DNA from: Tiliqua scincoides
Taxonomy: Eukaryota > Chordata > Lepidosauria > Squamata > Scincidae
Direction: 5' to 3'
NCBI RefSeq assembly: GCF_035046505.1
Contig: NC_089821.1
Span: forward strand, 31,234,348 to 31,298,347
Length of the DNA: 64,000 nucleotides
Notes under the pieces: generated by a model
Seen by the model: the letters and a program-made list of their open reading frames with translations, nothing else
What the model was told of the DNA's origin: nothing
Databases searched by the model: none
Program-made: the position numbers and the translations under genes
Shown: in pieces, positions 33,579 through 46,228 of the stretch
How positions within the stretch are numbered: the first letter of the stretch is position 1
Layout of the letters: every line of letters starts with the position of its first letter

Positions 33579-35151
33579 AGGCACCTGTAAACCCTTCAAA
33601 GTGACTTCCATTAAAAACGTGAAAACATCAACACAGAGTAACTAATAGATCTATAGATACAACAGCAGCGGTAGATGCATTAAGTAACAAAGCAGTAAGA
33701 AACCAGAGGAGCAATTCATCTCAGACCAAATGTCTGCCTTGTGGGGCTTCCGTAACTTCTGATGAGTAGGAGATGGCTAGAAGAGGGTCACAGAAAGAAG
33801 GTAAGGGAGACGGCCTATGAGGCATCCTTCACATCCACCTGGAACTCAGAGACCCAGAGTAGAAAGAACGGGAACCAGATAACTTTCCCAATGAAGTTTC
33901 GATCAGAAAGGGATCTCAGTAATCTTTGAGCTCTGGGAGACATGTAAGAGTTAACAAACAGGTTAATGTACTATTTAATCTAAAAACGCACACAGATTAT
34001 TGCTCAGGTGAGTTGATGCCTGTCACATCAGCACCATCACAGTAAGCATACAAAACACAATCATGCTGGAAAACACAGGAAGGCATTCCTTCTTTTAAAT
34101 TCACCCTATTTGTGGAAATGAAAAGTTCTACTGCTGTTTACCAAATAAACGCACAGCCACTACAGTTCCTTGTTTTAAGTTTCATTCCATTAAATCCAAA
34201 TGGCTATTTCAAAGTGGCCAAATGAAGAAAATAAAAATGTGAGACAAGTGCATTTTTTGCACTGTTGTAGCTCTGAAAATCTTTGCACTTTAAGTAAAAT
34301 GTTTGCAGCCCATTAGCTCATAATGGGAACAAAAGGCTTGGAGTATTTCAAAAGTAGCACACATACATACATACAAAACTAGGGGTTTGATTTTGAAATG
34401 TGGTTTCTGAGGTTGTTGCAGCCATTTATTATAACCACTTGCTACTGGATATATTTTCACATACATCTGCATTTAAATGTACGCATTTAATGCAGAAAAG
34501 CAAAGCAGTTGACTACATGATCTGAATTTTTATATCAGTTCATACTTATGGAGAATAAGCTGAACTGGTCAGCAGCTGGCTGTTACACAGTGTCCAATTA
34601 GGTACTCTTCAGTCCCTTAAAGTGTGGTCTTTGTCATATTTATGGAAATGGAAGCTGAGAGAGCAGAGCTGAAAATGTTTACTCTCTCTCTCTCTCACCT
34701 ACACTTCTTCCCCACCCCTTCCAACCAGCATTCTCTGTTCCAGTGTCTGTGAGCGACTGGTGCTCAGCTCTGCCTGAAGGACAAGGACATGTGAGGTGCT
34801 GAGTGCCTATCAGTGGAGCATGCCACGTGGCGTAATTGGAAAACACATTGCTTCTGGAATAAGATGAGGCCATTACTCTTAATAAAATGTGGAGGGGCAA
34901 TATGAACTAACATGGTCATTTTCAGAGGTTGATTTAAAGAACCCATATGTTCAGTGCTGGTCAGTGAGATAAGCCCAAGCTACAAAGTTTGGATCCAGAC
35001 CAGAACTCTGTAATGATTTGGAGGTATTCAGATTTATGAGATGGTTTTAAAGCACAGGTAAGTAACCTGTTTGGCACTGAGGCTTCTTCACGCATTCTCA
35101 CAAGCTAATGCAATTCACATACAATCCAACACAGAGTTATACAGGAGGGGC
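33579..35151. other. Non-coding interval, nothing recognised
   Basis: (TC)n tract at about 34682-34698 and a short CATA repeat near 34361-34376. The rest is AT-rich and unrecognised. Confidence 0.3.
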
Positions 35152-35360
35152 CTCGATATCCGTGGGAGATCCGTTCTCCTGAGGGAAACCAGAAGTGACT
35201 TTTCGGCCTGAAATGACCATTCTGAAGCCCATAGAGGCCCAGCTCTGGCCTTCTTCAGAGTGTTCAGTTTGGGCCAAGTCTGGCTCAACACAAGTCCAGG
35301 GGACCTGCGTTAAGCCTGATCCTTGGAAAGAAAAACCATGGATACCGAGGCCCTGCCTCT
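35152..35360. mobile_element. Tigger-like MITE (TcMar)
   Basis: Left end CAGGAGGGGCCTCGATATCC followed by GTGGGAGATCCGTTCTC. Right end CATGGATACCGAGGCCCTGC followed by CTC. The CCTCG-TATCC-TGG pattern in inverted orientation is the known Tigger-type terminus, and a TA lies at each side. About 209 bp, no coding capacity. Confidence 0.6.
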
Positions 35361-36344
35361 ACATACTTAAGAAATAGACTTCTTTTTAGGTAAGGTTTTT
35401 GAAGTATACACCCAAGTATATAAAACATAAATGCAAGAAGTCAATGTTTTCAAACAATGTATCAGGACCTGTGTCTCATACAGGCATATTCAGAGAGGTG
35501 AGATTTTCTGCAGTTCGCTGTGGAGTACTTCCTGGTATGTCCCTGGTATGGAGGCACTGGTATGTCCCTCATTTCTCTGTGTTCCTTATTATCTTGCCTC
35601 TCCTTTTCCAACCTCACTCCTCCTGTCATTTCCTCTCAGTTAAAATTAGGATTGTAAACTCCTTGGAACAGTGATCATTCTTGTGCTGGGTATGTTAGGT
35701 AACATGTACATTGATAGTGCAATCATCACCACCATAGTATGCCTCATCACTGGGCTTAAGCTGAGCCATGGAACTGTCCATGGGATCAACTGGAGTGATT
35801 GCCTCAGATGGTGGTTTGAGAGGGAAGGCTCACCCCTAGTATTTCTCTTCTTTCCACTCCCTGAATTTGAAAAGTCAGAGAGGAATTAAGTGGAAGAGGA
35901 AGTGTGACGGAAAGTGGTGTGACAGTGTGTCAGTTCCCTTCTTCCTTTTCCGACCTAGGGAGTTATAGTAGAAGGCACAGTGGAGTTGGTGCACCACCAA
36001 GATTGGGAGTAACATTTGGCATGGCAAAGTGCTGCACAATGGGGAATGGCACTTGGCACCACAACAGGCTTTCTTAAACCTGAAGGGGCCAGTTGAAGGT
36101 GTCAGGCAGTGCAGCACCTTCAACTAGCCTCTTTAGGCTTAACCCTGAAAGAAATTGAATAATAATAAAAAGAAAGTGCTTTTTTCAATATGTGCCTTTT
36201 CTTCACTTTTGTTATTTGTGTGATCTACCCGTAACCCTAGAAAGAGGGGAAGCTACACATCTAAATACATAAACGTCAAGTAATTAAAACCAGGAGCTAT
36301 ATTCCTGGGATAAGGAACAATACTTCCAGCCCAAAATTTTGGCT
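35361..36344. other. Non-coding interval, nothing recognised
   Basis: No gene or repeat could be supported. Confidence 0.3.
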
Positions 36345-36455
36345 GAGAGAGAGAGATTGGCCCATGGGCCATGGCTAAGCATTGTGTCTCATGGCCAGTA
36401 GAGACTTGAACTCAAGTATTTCTGATGTAAATCTAACACTGTGTCTATGAAACCA
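36345..36455 (-). mobile_element. CORE-type SINE fragment
   Basis: GATTGGCCCATGGGCCATGG, then ATGGCCAGTAGAGACTTGAA and CTCAAGTATTTCTGATG resemble, reversed, the body and B box of the SINE at 31827. Diverged. Confidence 0.45.
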
Positions 36456-39119
36456 CATCAGGAAAGATTCTTTTAAGTCAGGCTGAAAAGAAAGAGTTTC
36501 ACTTGCAGCATCAAAATAAATCATCAGGTTGAATGAGACTGTAACCCTATGGGTATGTTGATAGGAAACAAAGGACATTGTTTTGAATTTTTTTTCAAGA
36601 TACCAAAACACTTTTTTTCCAAGTTTCGCAACAACAGAGCTAATATTAATCTCTCCAGGGACTGACTGTGCAGATAATCATTTACCAGACCATCAGAGTG
36701 GTTTATGCAAATTCTAGTGGTTTTTCAAGAGGAAGAAATGTTGTTTTATTTTTCATTACAGTTTCATTATTGCAGTCATTACTCTAAGTGCCATTCATTG
36801 GGGAGTAAGGCTGTGGTACATTGTAAGGCCTTTGTGAAACAGTCCCATTTTTTAAACACAGAGCTATTCAAATAGTAATAAATAAACCTAGTAATGCCTT
36901 GTCCTTCTTCATCATCTTTCATTAGCAAAAGTGAAAGAGGGCCATAGAAGTTAAAAACTGTAACTTTCACTGCTTTTTTGAAGTGTGTTCTAACATATAT
37001 TATCTAACTATCAAAATGCCCATTGTTATGGTGAGAGGGGTGTATTCACAGCAAAGACCCCCGGGAAAAATAACGCACTATGGGATTCCTGTCAGTGAGT
37101 CCCAGGGTAACTGCTGTCAAGGAAAGAGGGCAGAAATGGCCTTTACTAACACTTTCTCTTGTATTTTAGTGTGTGATATGCTTTACACGTGTACATATAT
37201 TTGTACATGTGCACATGTACTTTCCTGGGTATATGCCAGGAAAGCATGACCTCAGCCAATCTTGTGATCCCTCCAGGTAGGCCACTCTTTGGTTCATCAG
37301 AGCAATCACACACACACACCCCACTGGGCAGCTTGGGAGAAGCCTGGCCTTTCTTTCCTTTCCTTGAAAAATTCCATGAGTTTGCATTCCTTGCAAGGAG
37401 TTTGCATAGTTCATATGGAAAAAATTCCCTTGTTCTGGCCCAACATGCCCCAAAGAGCTGGCGTAAATCTGAGCAGACCCACAGCAGATCAGGGAGCAGC
37501 AGAGGAAGTAAGTAAAAGTGTTTGTTACATCTCCCTGCTAACCTGAACTCCAAGTGGCCTACAGCATGCAGTGGAGACTTCATCATTTGCTCTGCACCCC
37601 ACAGGCTGGCTAATGATAGGATCAGGCACTACAACTCTTACAGCACAATCCTATGATTGTAGTTTTGGGGTGATGTCTGGAAGGAACATGGATGCTTGAT
37701 GCAGCATTGGCAGATCAGAAGCACAATCACAATGACAGCAAGACAGAGGACAAAAGAATAAAAGACACTTGGGATCGGACAACCCAGCTTTTCATACTTT
37801 TTCTACCTATAAAATTCTATGATCTAGCCCTAAATGGATACTTCTGTCCTTCTGAACCCTACTAAGGGTGGAACAAGGGACTTGTGATGAGCTCTGGAAG
37901 ACAGTGGCTCAATTAGCAGGAACTGCTTGATTGAATTTAGCCATGTAGCTGCTGAGGGCTACTAGGAGAGTGACCCTTCTTTTGTGTCACTAACATCTTT
38001 GATTTCTCCAAGTCAGGAAATTCCCAGTGTGTTCTTCCATAAAACCTGTGGGATCTGAGGCCCCTTGACATTAGTCTAGTTCCAAAGTCACTTTTCTGAA
38101 CTGGACTATGCTCTCTGGACAGACATGCAGTGTCACGAACATATGCATCACATGCTATGCGTCTAAATTAAAAAAAAAAAGGTTGTCAAGTAACATAGGT
38201 ACAGTAGAATTTGTAGATCATGCCCTCTAGTTTTATGTGCTGCAATCTATCTCAATGGATGTAGGTGTACCAGACTTTCTCCCACTTGCACCACTAGTTT
38301 TCTCTGCATGGAGTCGCATTAATCAAATACAAATAATTTTCCAACAAACATTCATAACAATGAAATTTATTCTGAAGATTCTCTTTGGAACAGAGAATGT
38401 CATGGACTTGGCTTTCTCTTCACAACTTCCAATATGGAGAAAAGGAAACCGACGGGGGGGGGGGGTTGAGTTTCTGAAAATGATTCACTGAAGCAGAAAG
38501 TACTTTCTTTTCAATTTGAAAAATATGCATTTTTCCTGTTCATCCATCCAAGTTCCTTGTAATGAGGTTACTTGAGGCTATCATTCATTAAGCTTTGCTG
38601 ATCATCAGCAGATCGTACAGAATCAATTTATGCTTCCCCAACTGGGAGTCTTCCTCCCCACTGTTTAAGTCAAATGAGGAACGCCGCTGCTGAATCACGG
38701 AGGCAGGTCAGTTGAGGATTAGCATGCTTTCAATTACACAGTTATTAATTCCATTAAACAATGAAAAATGTAGCGTGGCCCTGGCACCAGGTTTCCCATT
38801 ATGCACACTGTACTTGGACATTACACTATGATTCTCACAGCCGCTCCATTTCAGCAAGCTGCAAAAAAAACAAAAGATATGTTTGAATTTCCAATTTAAA
38901 GCCGCAGCACTCAACTGTATTAAGAAAAGAAAAGAAAAACACCTATAAGCAATTGCTATCTGCATCTTCTGAACCAAAGACTACTTTGTTCCATTGGGGA
39001 AGGAATCAGGAAGCATGCATACATTCATCCTACCAAGTGTACAACTTAAGACATGAATTGGTGGTGCAGTCTGCACAATCATTATTAAAGCATTATTATA
39101 GTACTCACTATAATGACTT
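36456..39119. other. Non-coding interval with a candidate conserved element at 38580-38870
   Basis: No gene. (CA)n at 37307-37319, an A-run at 38170-38180 and a G-run at 38454-38465. 38580-38870 is repeat-free with GCTGCTGAATCACGGAGGCA, AATTACACAGTTATTAATTC and similar motifs. The conserved-element reading is an inference from composition. Confidence 0.25.
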
Positions 39120-39650
39120 TGCACCCCTCTCCCATCCCTACTTCTGGGAAGGCTTCCCTTGAACGGGAGCCTCCATAGGGAAAGGAATGGGAGTGCACAC
39201 TGGCATAGCTGGGGGGGGCGGCACACTAAGTTTTGCAGAGAGCCTCCCTGCAGCGTGCAAGTGGCTCCTCCCCTTCCCTTTTGGAGCCATGTGGGCACGG
39301 GGGGGGGGGGGAAATGGAGGCAAAAGGCTCCCAAGGGAAGGGGGAGGAGCTGCTTGCATGCTGCAGGGAGGCTCCCTGCAAAACGTAGTGTGCTGCCCCC
39401 CCAGCTACGCCAGCGGGAGTGCAAAGCCGCCTGCGTTTCCCCCTCTGGGGAGAACACAGGAGAGATTGCCTTGCGCTGCTTGTGGTGCACTTGCAGTGCA
39501 AGGCAATCACTTCCAGGTTCTCCTTTGGGGAGAAGGAAGCGCTCACTGCAGCCTCTTCATCTCCCCATTCTTCTTTGTGGAGGCTCCCTTTGAAGGGGAG
39601 TGAATGGGGGAGCAAAGCTGCCAATGCCTCCTCTGTAACTAGGGCAGAGC
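39120..39650. mobile_element. GC-rich fold-back element with nested palindromes
   Basis: An outer arm pair (GGAAGGCTTCCCTTGAACGG and GAGCCTCC at 39148 against GAGGCTCCCTTTGAAGGGGA at 39580) encloses two further hairpins. One is centred near 39310 (TAGCTGGGGGGGGCGGCACA against CCCCCCCAGCTACGCCAG) and one near 39485 (GATTGCCTTGCGCTGC against TGCAGTGCAAGGCAATC). No coding capacity; open frames on both strands reflect GC content. Confidence 0.6.
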
Positions 39651-40372
39651 CTGAGGGGCAATCATGCCCCCCCTTGGTGAAGAGCCTGGGGCAGGTGCCC
39701 CTCAGGTTCCACCCTAGCTACACCTCTGTCAGAATGTGCAGCCAACAGAGATTTAATTCATATGTTACATTTTGTAGATACAAAAGCTAAGATATTTTAA
39801 GTGTTTACCTTAAGTAGGAATATTTTAAATATGAACACTCATGTTTTAAGTGAGAGTGACAGAAACACTTGCACACTTGAATCTCACAGATAAACACACT
39901 AGTACCACAACTGGCTAAAGTTCTCTGTTGAAGGTACCACATTTGCCCATGTGCTATGCTGATGTCACCCAGACCCAGAGATAAATCCTACCCAGTAGAT
40001 TATAATCAAATTGGACAAAAGTAAACTGAGAGTAGTTGCATCCATTGCTACTTTTAACAATATAATTTAGCTATAATTTAGCTTGTCTTGATTGAACCTT
40101 AGAAAAAATGTTGTATATTTTACTGCTTCCATTTTGAGAGATGAGTAGATTTGGGTGCTTGGTCCAACATTCCTAATTAACCTCATAAAAGTTGTCAACA
40201 GAAATCTGTTTCTACTTCATTCTTTCTGTAATCTGGGGATGGTCGAGGCAAGAAGACAGTATCTTACTTTTTAATACATTATTGTACAGAACAGAATAGA
40301 TTTGGAGAGCAATAATTCTATAAAAACTGTGATATATCAAGTGAGCTGAGATATTCTGTCAATAACTCAATA
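39651..40372. other. AT-rich non-coding interval
   Basis: Nothing recognised. Confidence 0.35.
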
Positions 40373-40489
40373 AGGGAGCAATCTTAACTTGCACTGGAAC
40401 AGACAAGCCAGGAGGCTTGTGCTGTATCCAGCGCAGGATTGTGGTCAAGGGACTTGGGCCAGCATAGGGTGCAGTTTGGATTGCACCCT
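40373..40489. mobile_element. Short deletion form of the GCAATCCT-family MITE
   Basis: Left end AGGGAGCAATCTTAACTTGC, right end GTTTGGATTGCACCCT. Inside is AACAGACAAGCCAGGAGGCT, parallel to 20796. At 117 bp it is the shortest copy with both ends. Confidence 0.65.
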
Positions 40490-41941
40490 GTAGGAAAGAA
40501 GATTTCCTTAACAATAAAAACAAAAAATAGACTAGTTCCTGTTATTATTCAAGCCTGGATAATGAAAGAGTTAAAGCAGCAGACGGGTTGTGGGTTTCTT
40601 TCTGCACCCTCTGAAGTGGGGAACAAGGTCACAGACAGTTAGTCACATCAGTGAGCACTCAGAAGCACATCTGTAGGCTAAGCAAACAGCTTCCCTGCCT
40701 GCCTGCTTTCTGTGACACAAACTAGTCAAAGAAGCACCCCGCACGTCTTGACATTTGAATCCCTATTTTGATTGCAAATAGATCAGTAGCAAGCAAAAGC
40801 CTCCATCACCCAGGTAGGTCCCAATACTATCATATCTTACCCGAATACAAGCATTCTTATATAAATTCCCTTTTGAAAAAAGTGATATATTTGTATGCTT
40901 TTGTGCTAGGATACATAGCCAAGACAGAGCAACTTAGAAATGGAAAACTTACTCTAAAGGGTTTGGATGCTGAGTTGCCTTAAGGGAGTTCTTTCAGTAT
41001 AATAAAACTGGCCTAGAATTTACTATAGATCCTGGATTTCTTTGTTGTTGCTTTTTAAAGGGAATTATATGGTGCATATTATCAGTACATTCAGGATAAC
41101 CTTGCCCCATATTTTTCCATGCTTACACAACACACAAAATCAGTTCCCTCTCCCAACACATACATGTTACAGAAAGAAAATCCAGTTCAGGGTAACTGTG
41201 TGACATGAGGAAGTAACAGAAAATCTGAATCTTGTACATGTTTCAAATTAAGTGTTTTGAATGACCATAGTTGAGGGGGGGAGGCAATGGAGAATCACTT
41301 TTCTATGCCTTTCCTCTGCTTTTCTAGATAGTAAGTGATTCTAGGCAAGGATTCTTTAGCTTCTGTAGAGTACCTGGAACACTGTTGCTATGAAAATAAA
41401 TGGCAGTTATTCGTGGTGGTATTAAATGACAGGAACAAATGAGAATGAAAGGGGCAAAGGTTAGCAGATTCATGTTTAATGAGGACGCAGCTGTAATCAG
41501 ATGTATTTAGCTCACCATTTGAGACAAATTCTATAGGTTTATAAGCATATCATTCATTGATATATTTTTACATAAATATAAGCCTGCTGTCACTCAGTTA
41601 TCAGAGTCTGCAAGTAGCCAGACCCCATTGGCTGAGAACATCTCAGTGGCAGATATTCCTGAGTGACTAATGAAGGCACCATGAGACTCGTGGAGACCCA
41701 GGTCAGATCGTTATGTATTCATCTTATCAAGCACCCCACCCACACACATATATTTGGGGGCATGAGAAGTAAAACTGGGAGTTGATGCTGAGCAGATGTT
41801 GAAAAGCAACTGAGTAGTTATGTGTAGAAAAGAGAATTCAGTACATATGTATGGAAAAAATGACTTAAGGTGTGTGCATGTAAAGATTTGATTTATTGCG
41901 ACTTCTGTGGTTCTGTTTTACAGTCTACAAGGGACATGCAG
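40490..41941. other. Non-coding interval with a candidate conserved element at 41440-41620
   Basis: No gene. 41440-41620 (GGCAAAGGTTAGCAGATTCA, AGGACGCAGCTGTAATCAGA) is repeat-free and AT-rich. Inference from composition only. Confidence 0.25.
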
Positions 41942-42594
41942 TGCAGGGGTGGCAGGTGAGGCAGAACCGTCCCATTGTAATCCATGGGAAAGCACCGCAG
42001 CTACCCTGCCTACTTACACCCAAGGAGGCTCTCCCTACACCTGAGAAAGTGGGTATAAGGGGAGCCTCCTCAGGTGTAAGGAGAGCCTCCTCAGATATAA
42101 GGGCAGGAAGTCTGGTCTAGAGGGTAGAGCCTCCATTAGCCTGAAGATAAACATCAGAAGGTCGCCAGTTCGAGGACACCGGCAGCTCCCTGAACGACTG
42201 AGATTGGTGTGACCTTGAAGCAGCTGACAAGCCCAGCTGAGTGATTCCACCTGCTCTTGGTGTGAGCAAAAAGCATCTTGGCTGCCCTCCATGGAGCTGC
42301 TTGTCAGCCTGCGTGGGAGAACTGGAGGCCAGAAGTGAGACCAAACCAGGAAGATCCATTCTGAAATGTTGTTGATTTTTGAAAGAAAGAACCTCTATAA
42401 TTGTAAAAATCCCCTTGAGGGACTTAGATATGCCTGCCTATGTAAACCACCTTGAATAAAGTCAGAGGAGTAATCCGATGACCAGAAAGGCGGTATATAA
42501 ATACCGAGTTATTATTGTTATATAAGCAGGCAGGGCAGCTGTGGTGCTTTTCCATGGACAATGTTGGGGCAGTTCTGTCTCACCTGCCGCATCT
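41942..42594. mobile_element. Long-TIR MITE split by a SINE
   Basis: The left arm 41942-42020 (TGCAGGGGTGGCAGGTGAGG, then CATGGGAAAGCACCGCAGCT) and right arm 42525-42594 (GTGGTGCTTTTCCATGGAC, TCTGTCTCACCTGCCGC) are complementary over about 70 bases. The arms are separated by a local AGCCTCCTCAG repeat and by the SINE at 42108-42519. Without the SINE the MITE is about 230 bp. Confidence 0.75.
42108..42519 (+). mobile_element. tRNA-derived SINE, full length with target repeats
   Basis: The head has TGGTCTAGAGGGTAGAGCC (A box) and GAAGGTCGCCAGTTCGAGG (B box). The tail has AAACCACCTTGAATAAAG, AAAGGCGGTATATAAATACC and TTATTATTGTTA, as in LINE-dependent SINEs. Flanks ATATAAGGGCAGG (left) and ATATAAGCAGGCAGG (right) look like target duplications. 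It is inserted into the MITE at 41942-42594. Confidence 0.8.
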
Positions 42595-43518
42595 ACACCA
42601 CACATTCCTGCAGTCTACCATACACTAAATGTTTTAAATGTTTCACATGTATACATACAGCCACACAGTGTTCCAGGATGAAAAGTGCTGAACACATGGC
42701 AACTGCAGTGAAAAAGTTACTGCTGTACTATATGACAAGCACACAGCAGCAAGTTTCCAGATATTAGTGGTCATAAGTAGTTGACCTCTCAGTTATTTAA
42801 CCATATGGTGCAATTTAAAGCAATTCTCATGTGGCACCTATAACCTGTGAAGTGGTTCTAAATATTTGACAACGAAACGTTAAATGAAATATAGGAAAGT
42901 GCAGCTGGATGTTTCTCTGGTCCTGGGTGCCTCAGAATTTGAAACACGTTTCTAGCCTTGCAGTAATGAAAATCTCATCATATTTAAGGATTTAAAGCAT
43001 AATTGATGCCAGGACTATAAATAAATCATGTTGCTATTTTTTCCCCAACTTTTTGAGAATAATAAAATCAAATGCAGGCAAAGTGAATAAATGAATATTC
43101 TTTGTGGAGTGCATTAAGTACCGCAATGTCTGCAGAATGTAAGATCTGCCCTTAGTAAAATGCCTGTGAATTAACAATGAGGCAAGTTAACAGCAGAGCT
43201 TTAAATAGGGATGGCAATTAAAAATAAATGGGGATAAAAAGACAGGGATAGTTGGTTCGGAACAAGGATTAGTTTCTTGCTTATGAAGAAAGAACCACTG
43301 TTACATGCTTCATATGAAAGATGAATGTATTAAAATCAGGTTCCAAATGCTTTTCCCATTCTACTCAAGTTTCATGAACATCCCCATATTAAGACTATGC
43401 ATCATCTACAAGCAACTTCTGTATTCTCAGGGGGCTTTTTATTTACCAGACAATTGTCCTGGTGCTAGAAGTATACTTTGCCATACAAATGAGCCCTGTT
43501 AGCCTCTCTAATAAAGTT
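42595..43518. other. AT-rich non-coding interval, candidate conserved element at 43020-43250
   Basis: 43020-43250 (AATAATAAAATCAAATGCAG, GTGCATTAAGTACCGCAATG) is repeat-free. No coding signal. About 1.4 kb upstream of the RAG2 coding exon, so it would sit in the last RAG2 intron if the gene keeps the usual layout. Confidence 0.25.
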
Positions 43519-43701
43519 AGGGCTCAATTCTATCCAACTTGCCAGTGCCAATGCAGCCGCAATGCAACCCCTAGGTAAGGAAATAAACGTTCCCTTACTT
43601 CGAGGAGGGCCTCCGTTACTGCCCTTCCCACTGTAGGATGTAGTGCACACCCCATTGGCATGGCTGCATCAGCACTAGAATGCTGGATAAGATAGGACCC
43701 T
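43519..43701. mobile_element. Short-form MITE of the CAATTCTATCC/GCAATCCT family
   Basis: Left AGGGCTCAATTCTATCCAAC and right GGATAAGATAGGACCCT are inverted. An inner stem uses ACGTTCCCTTACTTCGAGGA. 183 bp. Confidence 0.65.
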
Positions 43702-44616
43702 TTGTGACCCCTAAAAGAAAAGTCTTCACAGTTGTGGTATACTTGCCCTATAAGTTTTATGTACAAAATCTAAAAGCAGGGATATGCCTTATATTGAGTC
43801 TGATCATTGGTCTATACTAATCTGACATTGGCTGACCTGAGTTTCCTAAAGGGACATGCCAGGTAAATGCCACCTGCTTCTGCATTCATCATCAAGCTAC
43901 AGTTTATCCCCAATTAACACACTTGATTAAGATTTGTTAGAGCCACTCAGTAGTTCTAGCAGCAGGCTGTTGGGAGTCCTGGGGAAAATCCTGAACTGGA
44001 CCCCCTATAATGCCCCCCAGTGCCTGTTGGTGCATTGGAGCCAATACTGAGAATTCAGGGGTTGGTCCTGGCAAGCCCGTCCTCTGATGTGCATAGGATG
44101 TTGGCCAGTACTCAACTTCACCCACCCCATCTCCATCCCCATGACTGCAGGTCAGATAAAGTTGTATTGTAATCTACATTACTGGATGGAATATAAGACT
44201 CCTATCAGTCAGTGAAGCACCTATGGTGCTTCACTGTTAATAAGGACCAAGGGCTGCCCTGTGGTGATGACATCCTTACGGGCTTCTCTTGCTCTGTTCC
44301 TACAAAGGGCTTTCATAGAAGCCATATCTCTGGATGTTTATTTCACTGCATGAGTCCTGAGCCACGTGGCCTGGTTCCATCCAGCAGTGGAATTGTAATA
44401 AAAATGTCAGATCTCATTTAGCACTTTGATTACCTTTTCTGCAGTCTTTTTCATTTTGTGGTTCTCACAGTATTTTTCTCAAGATATTTTCCATTGACAG
44501 GTGGTAACCCTTGGATGAAGACAGGTGACCTGCTCTGTTCAAGGTCACATAGTCCAATCAGCAAATGATTTAATCACTCAGCCTGCACCTGTAGTAATTT
44601 TCTTGTTCTCTGTTTC
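43702..44616 (+). other. Probable last intron of RAG2 (5' part not seen)
   Basis: Non-coding sequence leading to a good acceptor. No repeat recognised. In other vertebrates the RAG2 coding exon is preceded by one or more untranslated exons, so this is presumably intron. Confidence 0.4.
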
Positions 44617-44618
44617 AG
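44617..44618 (+). other. RAG2: Splice acceptor of the RAG2 coding exon
   Basis: Pyrimidine-rich TTTTCTTGTTCTCTGTTTCAG ends at 44618 and the exon would start at 44619, 35 bases before the ATG. This matches the known RAG2 layout, where the whole protein is encoded by the last exon. Confidence 0.75.
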
Positions 44619-44653
44619 ATATTGACAATATTGTGGCCTGTTTGCCAGTAAAG

Positions 44654-46228
44654 ATGTCTCTCCAGATGATACAAACCATTAACAATCCTTCCTTGATTCA
44701 ACCAGGATTTTCTTTGCTCAACTTTGATGGTAAAGTGTTCTTGTTTGGACAAAAAGGCTGGCCAAAGAGGTCTTGTCCTACTGGAGTTTTTCTTCTTGAT
44801 CTCAAAAAGAATGAACTCAAGTTGAAGCCAGCATTCTTCTCCAAGGAATCCTGCTACCTTCCCCCACTTCGGTACCCAGCTATCTGTGCTCTCAAAGGCA
44901 GTACAGAGTCAGAGAAATGTCAGTACCTCATCCATGGAGGGAAAACGCCAAACAATGAGTTGTCTGATAAGTTGTATGCCATGAACATGGTGATCAAGAA
45001 CAACAAGAAATTCACATTTAGATGTGTTGAGAAAGAATTAGTTGGGGAGGTCCCTGAAGCCAGATATGGCCATACCATTAATGTGGTGCATAGTCAAGGT
45101 AAGCATATGATTGTTATAGTTGGAGGGAGATCGTATATGTCCCTTGGACAAAGAACAACCGAAAACTGGAACAGTGTGGTTGACTGTATGCCACATGTGT
45201 ATCTGATTGACCCAGAATTCGGATGCTGTACTTCATATGTTCTGCCTGACCTTCAGAGTGGATTCTCTTTTCATCTCTCCCTGGTCAGAAATGACACTCT
45301 CTATATTATAGGGGGGCATTCTATTGAAAATAATATCAGACCCCCCAACCTTTATCAGATAAAAATTGACCTGCCCATAGGCAGCCCAGCTGTGAGCTGC
45401 TCCGTGTTGTCTGGAGGGATCTCAGTCTCCAGTGCTATCATGACCCAGACCAGAGAAAAGGAGTTTGTCATTGTTGGGGGTTATCATTCTGACAACCAGA
45501 AGAGGATGGTTTGTCACACAATCCATGTAGAAGACAACAAGATAGAAATAGTGGAAAAGGAGGCACCAGACTGGACCCCAGATATCAAACACTGCAAGAT
45601 ATGGTTTGGGAGTGATATGGGAAATGGAACTATCCTGTTTGGTATACCAGGGGACAGCAGGCAGCTCATTTCAGATGCAAACTACTTTTACACTTTGAGA
45701 TGCCAAGAAGTGGGAGAAAATGAGCAGGACTTGGAAGACATGGCACAAGTGTGCAGTCAGAGTTCTACAGAAGATGCAGGAGATTCCACTCCTTTTGAAG
45801 ATTCAGAGGAGTTCTCTTTCAGCTTTGATGTTAATGCTATGGACACCTATAATGAAGACAATGAGGAAGATGAGTCAGAAACTGGCTACTGGATCACCTG
45901 CTCTGCAGGCTGTGATGTCAATATCAACACTTGGGTGCCCTTGTACTCCACAGAGCTCAACAAGCCAGCCATGATTTTCTGTTCCAATGGAGATGGCCAC
46001 TGGGTCCATGCGCAATGTATGGACCTGTCTGAGGACATGCTTATTCACCTTTCAGAGGCAAACATCAAATACTACTGCAATGAACATGTCAGACTAGCCA
46101 GGGGACTGCAGACTCCCAAGGAGACGGTGCCCATTAAAAAGCAACCCATGAAAGCACTGCACAGGAAAGCCCCAATGAGAATAATCACTCCTGCAAAAAA
46201 GTCTTTTATTCGGAAATTATTTGAATAG
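44654..46228 (+). CDS. RAG2: V(D)J recombination-activating protein 2
   Basis: RAG2 is the non-catalytic partner of RAG1. The pair cuts DNA at recombination signals in lymphocyte nuclei to assemble antigen receptor genes. The 524-residue protein starts [11 protein letters not shown], which fits the family start (MSLQM). An open frame continues 43 codons upstream but crosses the splice acceptor. Residues 1 to about 350 form the six-bladed kelch propeller ([49 protein letters not shown]). About 352-410 is an acidic hinge (EDNEEDESE). About 411-484 is a PHD finger with its Cys/His ligands. Tyr of GYWIT and Trp450 (GHWVHAQC) are the H3K4me3-binding aromatics. Thr487-Pro corresponds to the Cdk2-regulated degradation site. 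Length is close to the human 527, with the missing residues in the hinge. One exon, no break; it looks functional. Confidence 0.98.
   Translation: MSLQMIQTINNPSLIQPGFSLLNFDGKVFLFGQKGWPKRSCPTGVFLLDLKKNELKLKPAFFSKESCYLPPLRYPAICALKGSTESEKCQYLIHGGKTPNNELSDKLYAMNMVIKNNKKFTFRCVEKELVGEVPEARYGHTINVVHSQGKHMIVIVGGRSYMSLGQRTTENWNSVVDCMPHVYLIDPEFGCCTSYVLPDLQSGFSFHLSLVRNDTLYIIGGHSIENNIRPPNLYQIKIDLPIGSPAVSCSVLSGGISVSSAIMTQTREKEFVIVGGYHSDNQKRMVCHTIHVEDNKIEIVEKEAPDWTPDIKHCKIWFGSDMGNGTILFGIPGDSRQLISDANYFYTLRCQEVGENEQDLEDMAQVCSQSSTEDAGDSTPFEDSEEFSFSFDVNAMDTYNEDNEEDESETGYWITCSAGCDVNINTWVPLYSTELNKPAMIFCSNGDGHWVHAQCMDLSEDMLIHLSEANIKYYCNEHVRLARGLQTPKETVPIKKQPMKALHRKAPMRIITPAKKSFIRKLFE

Noticed and set aside
39138-39790. 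Several overlapping open frames of 120-170 codons on both strands
   Set aside because: They mirror each other across a palindromic GC-rich element, have no domain resemblance and follow base composition.
1-44600. Exons of IFTAP or RAG2 upstream exons expected by synteny
   Set aside because: No open stretch in the right orientation resembled the IFTAP protein as I know it, and untranslated exons cannot be located from sequence alone.
44525-44653. RAG2 start 43 codons further upstream
   Set aside because: The extended frame crosses a strong splice acceptor at 44617-44618, and the family begins at MSLQM.
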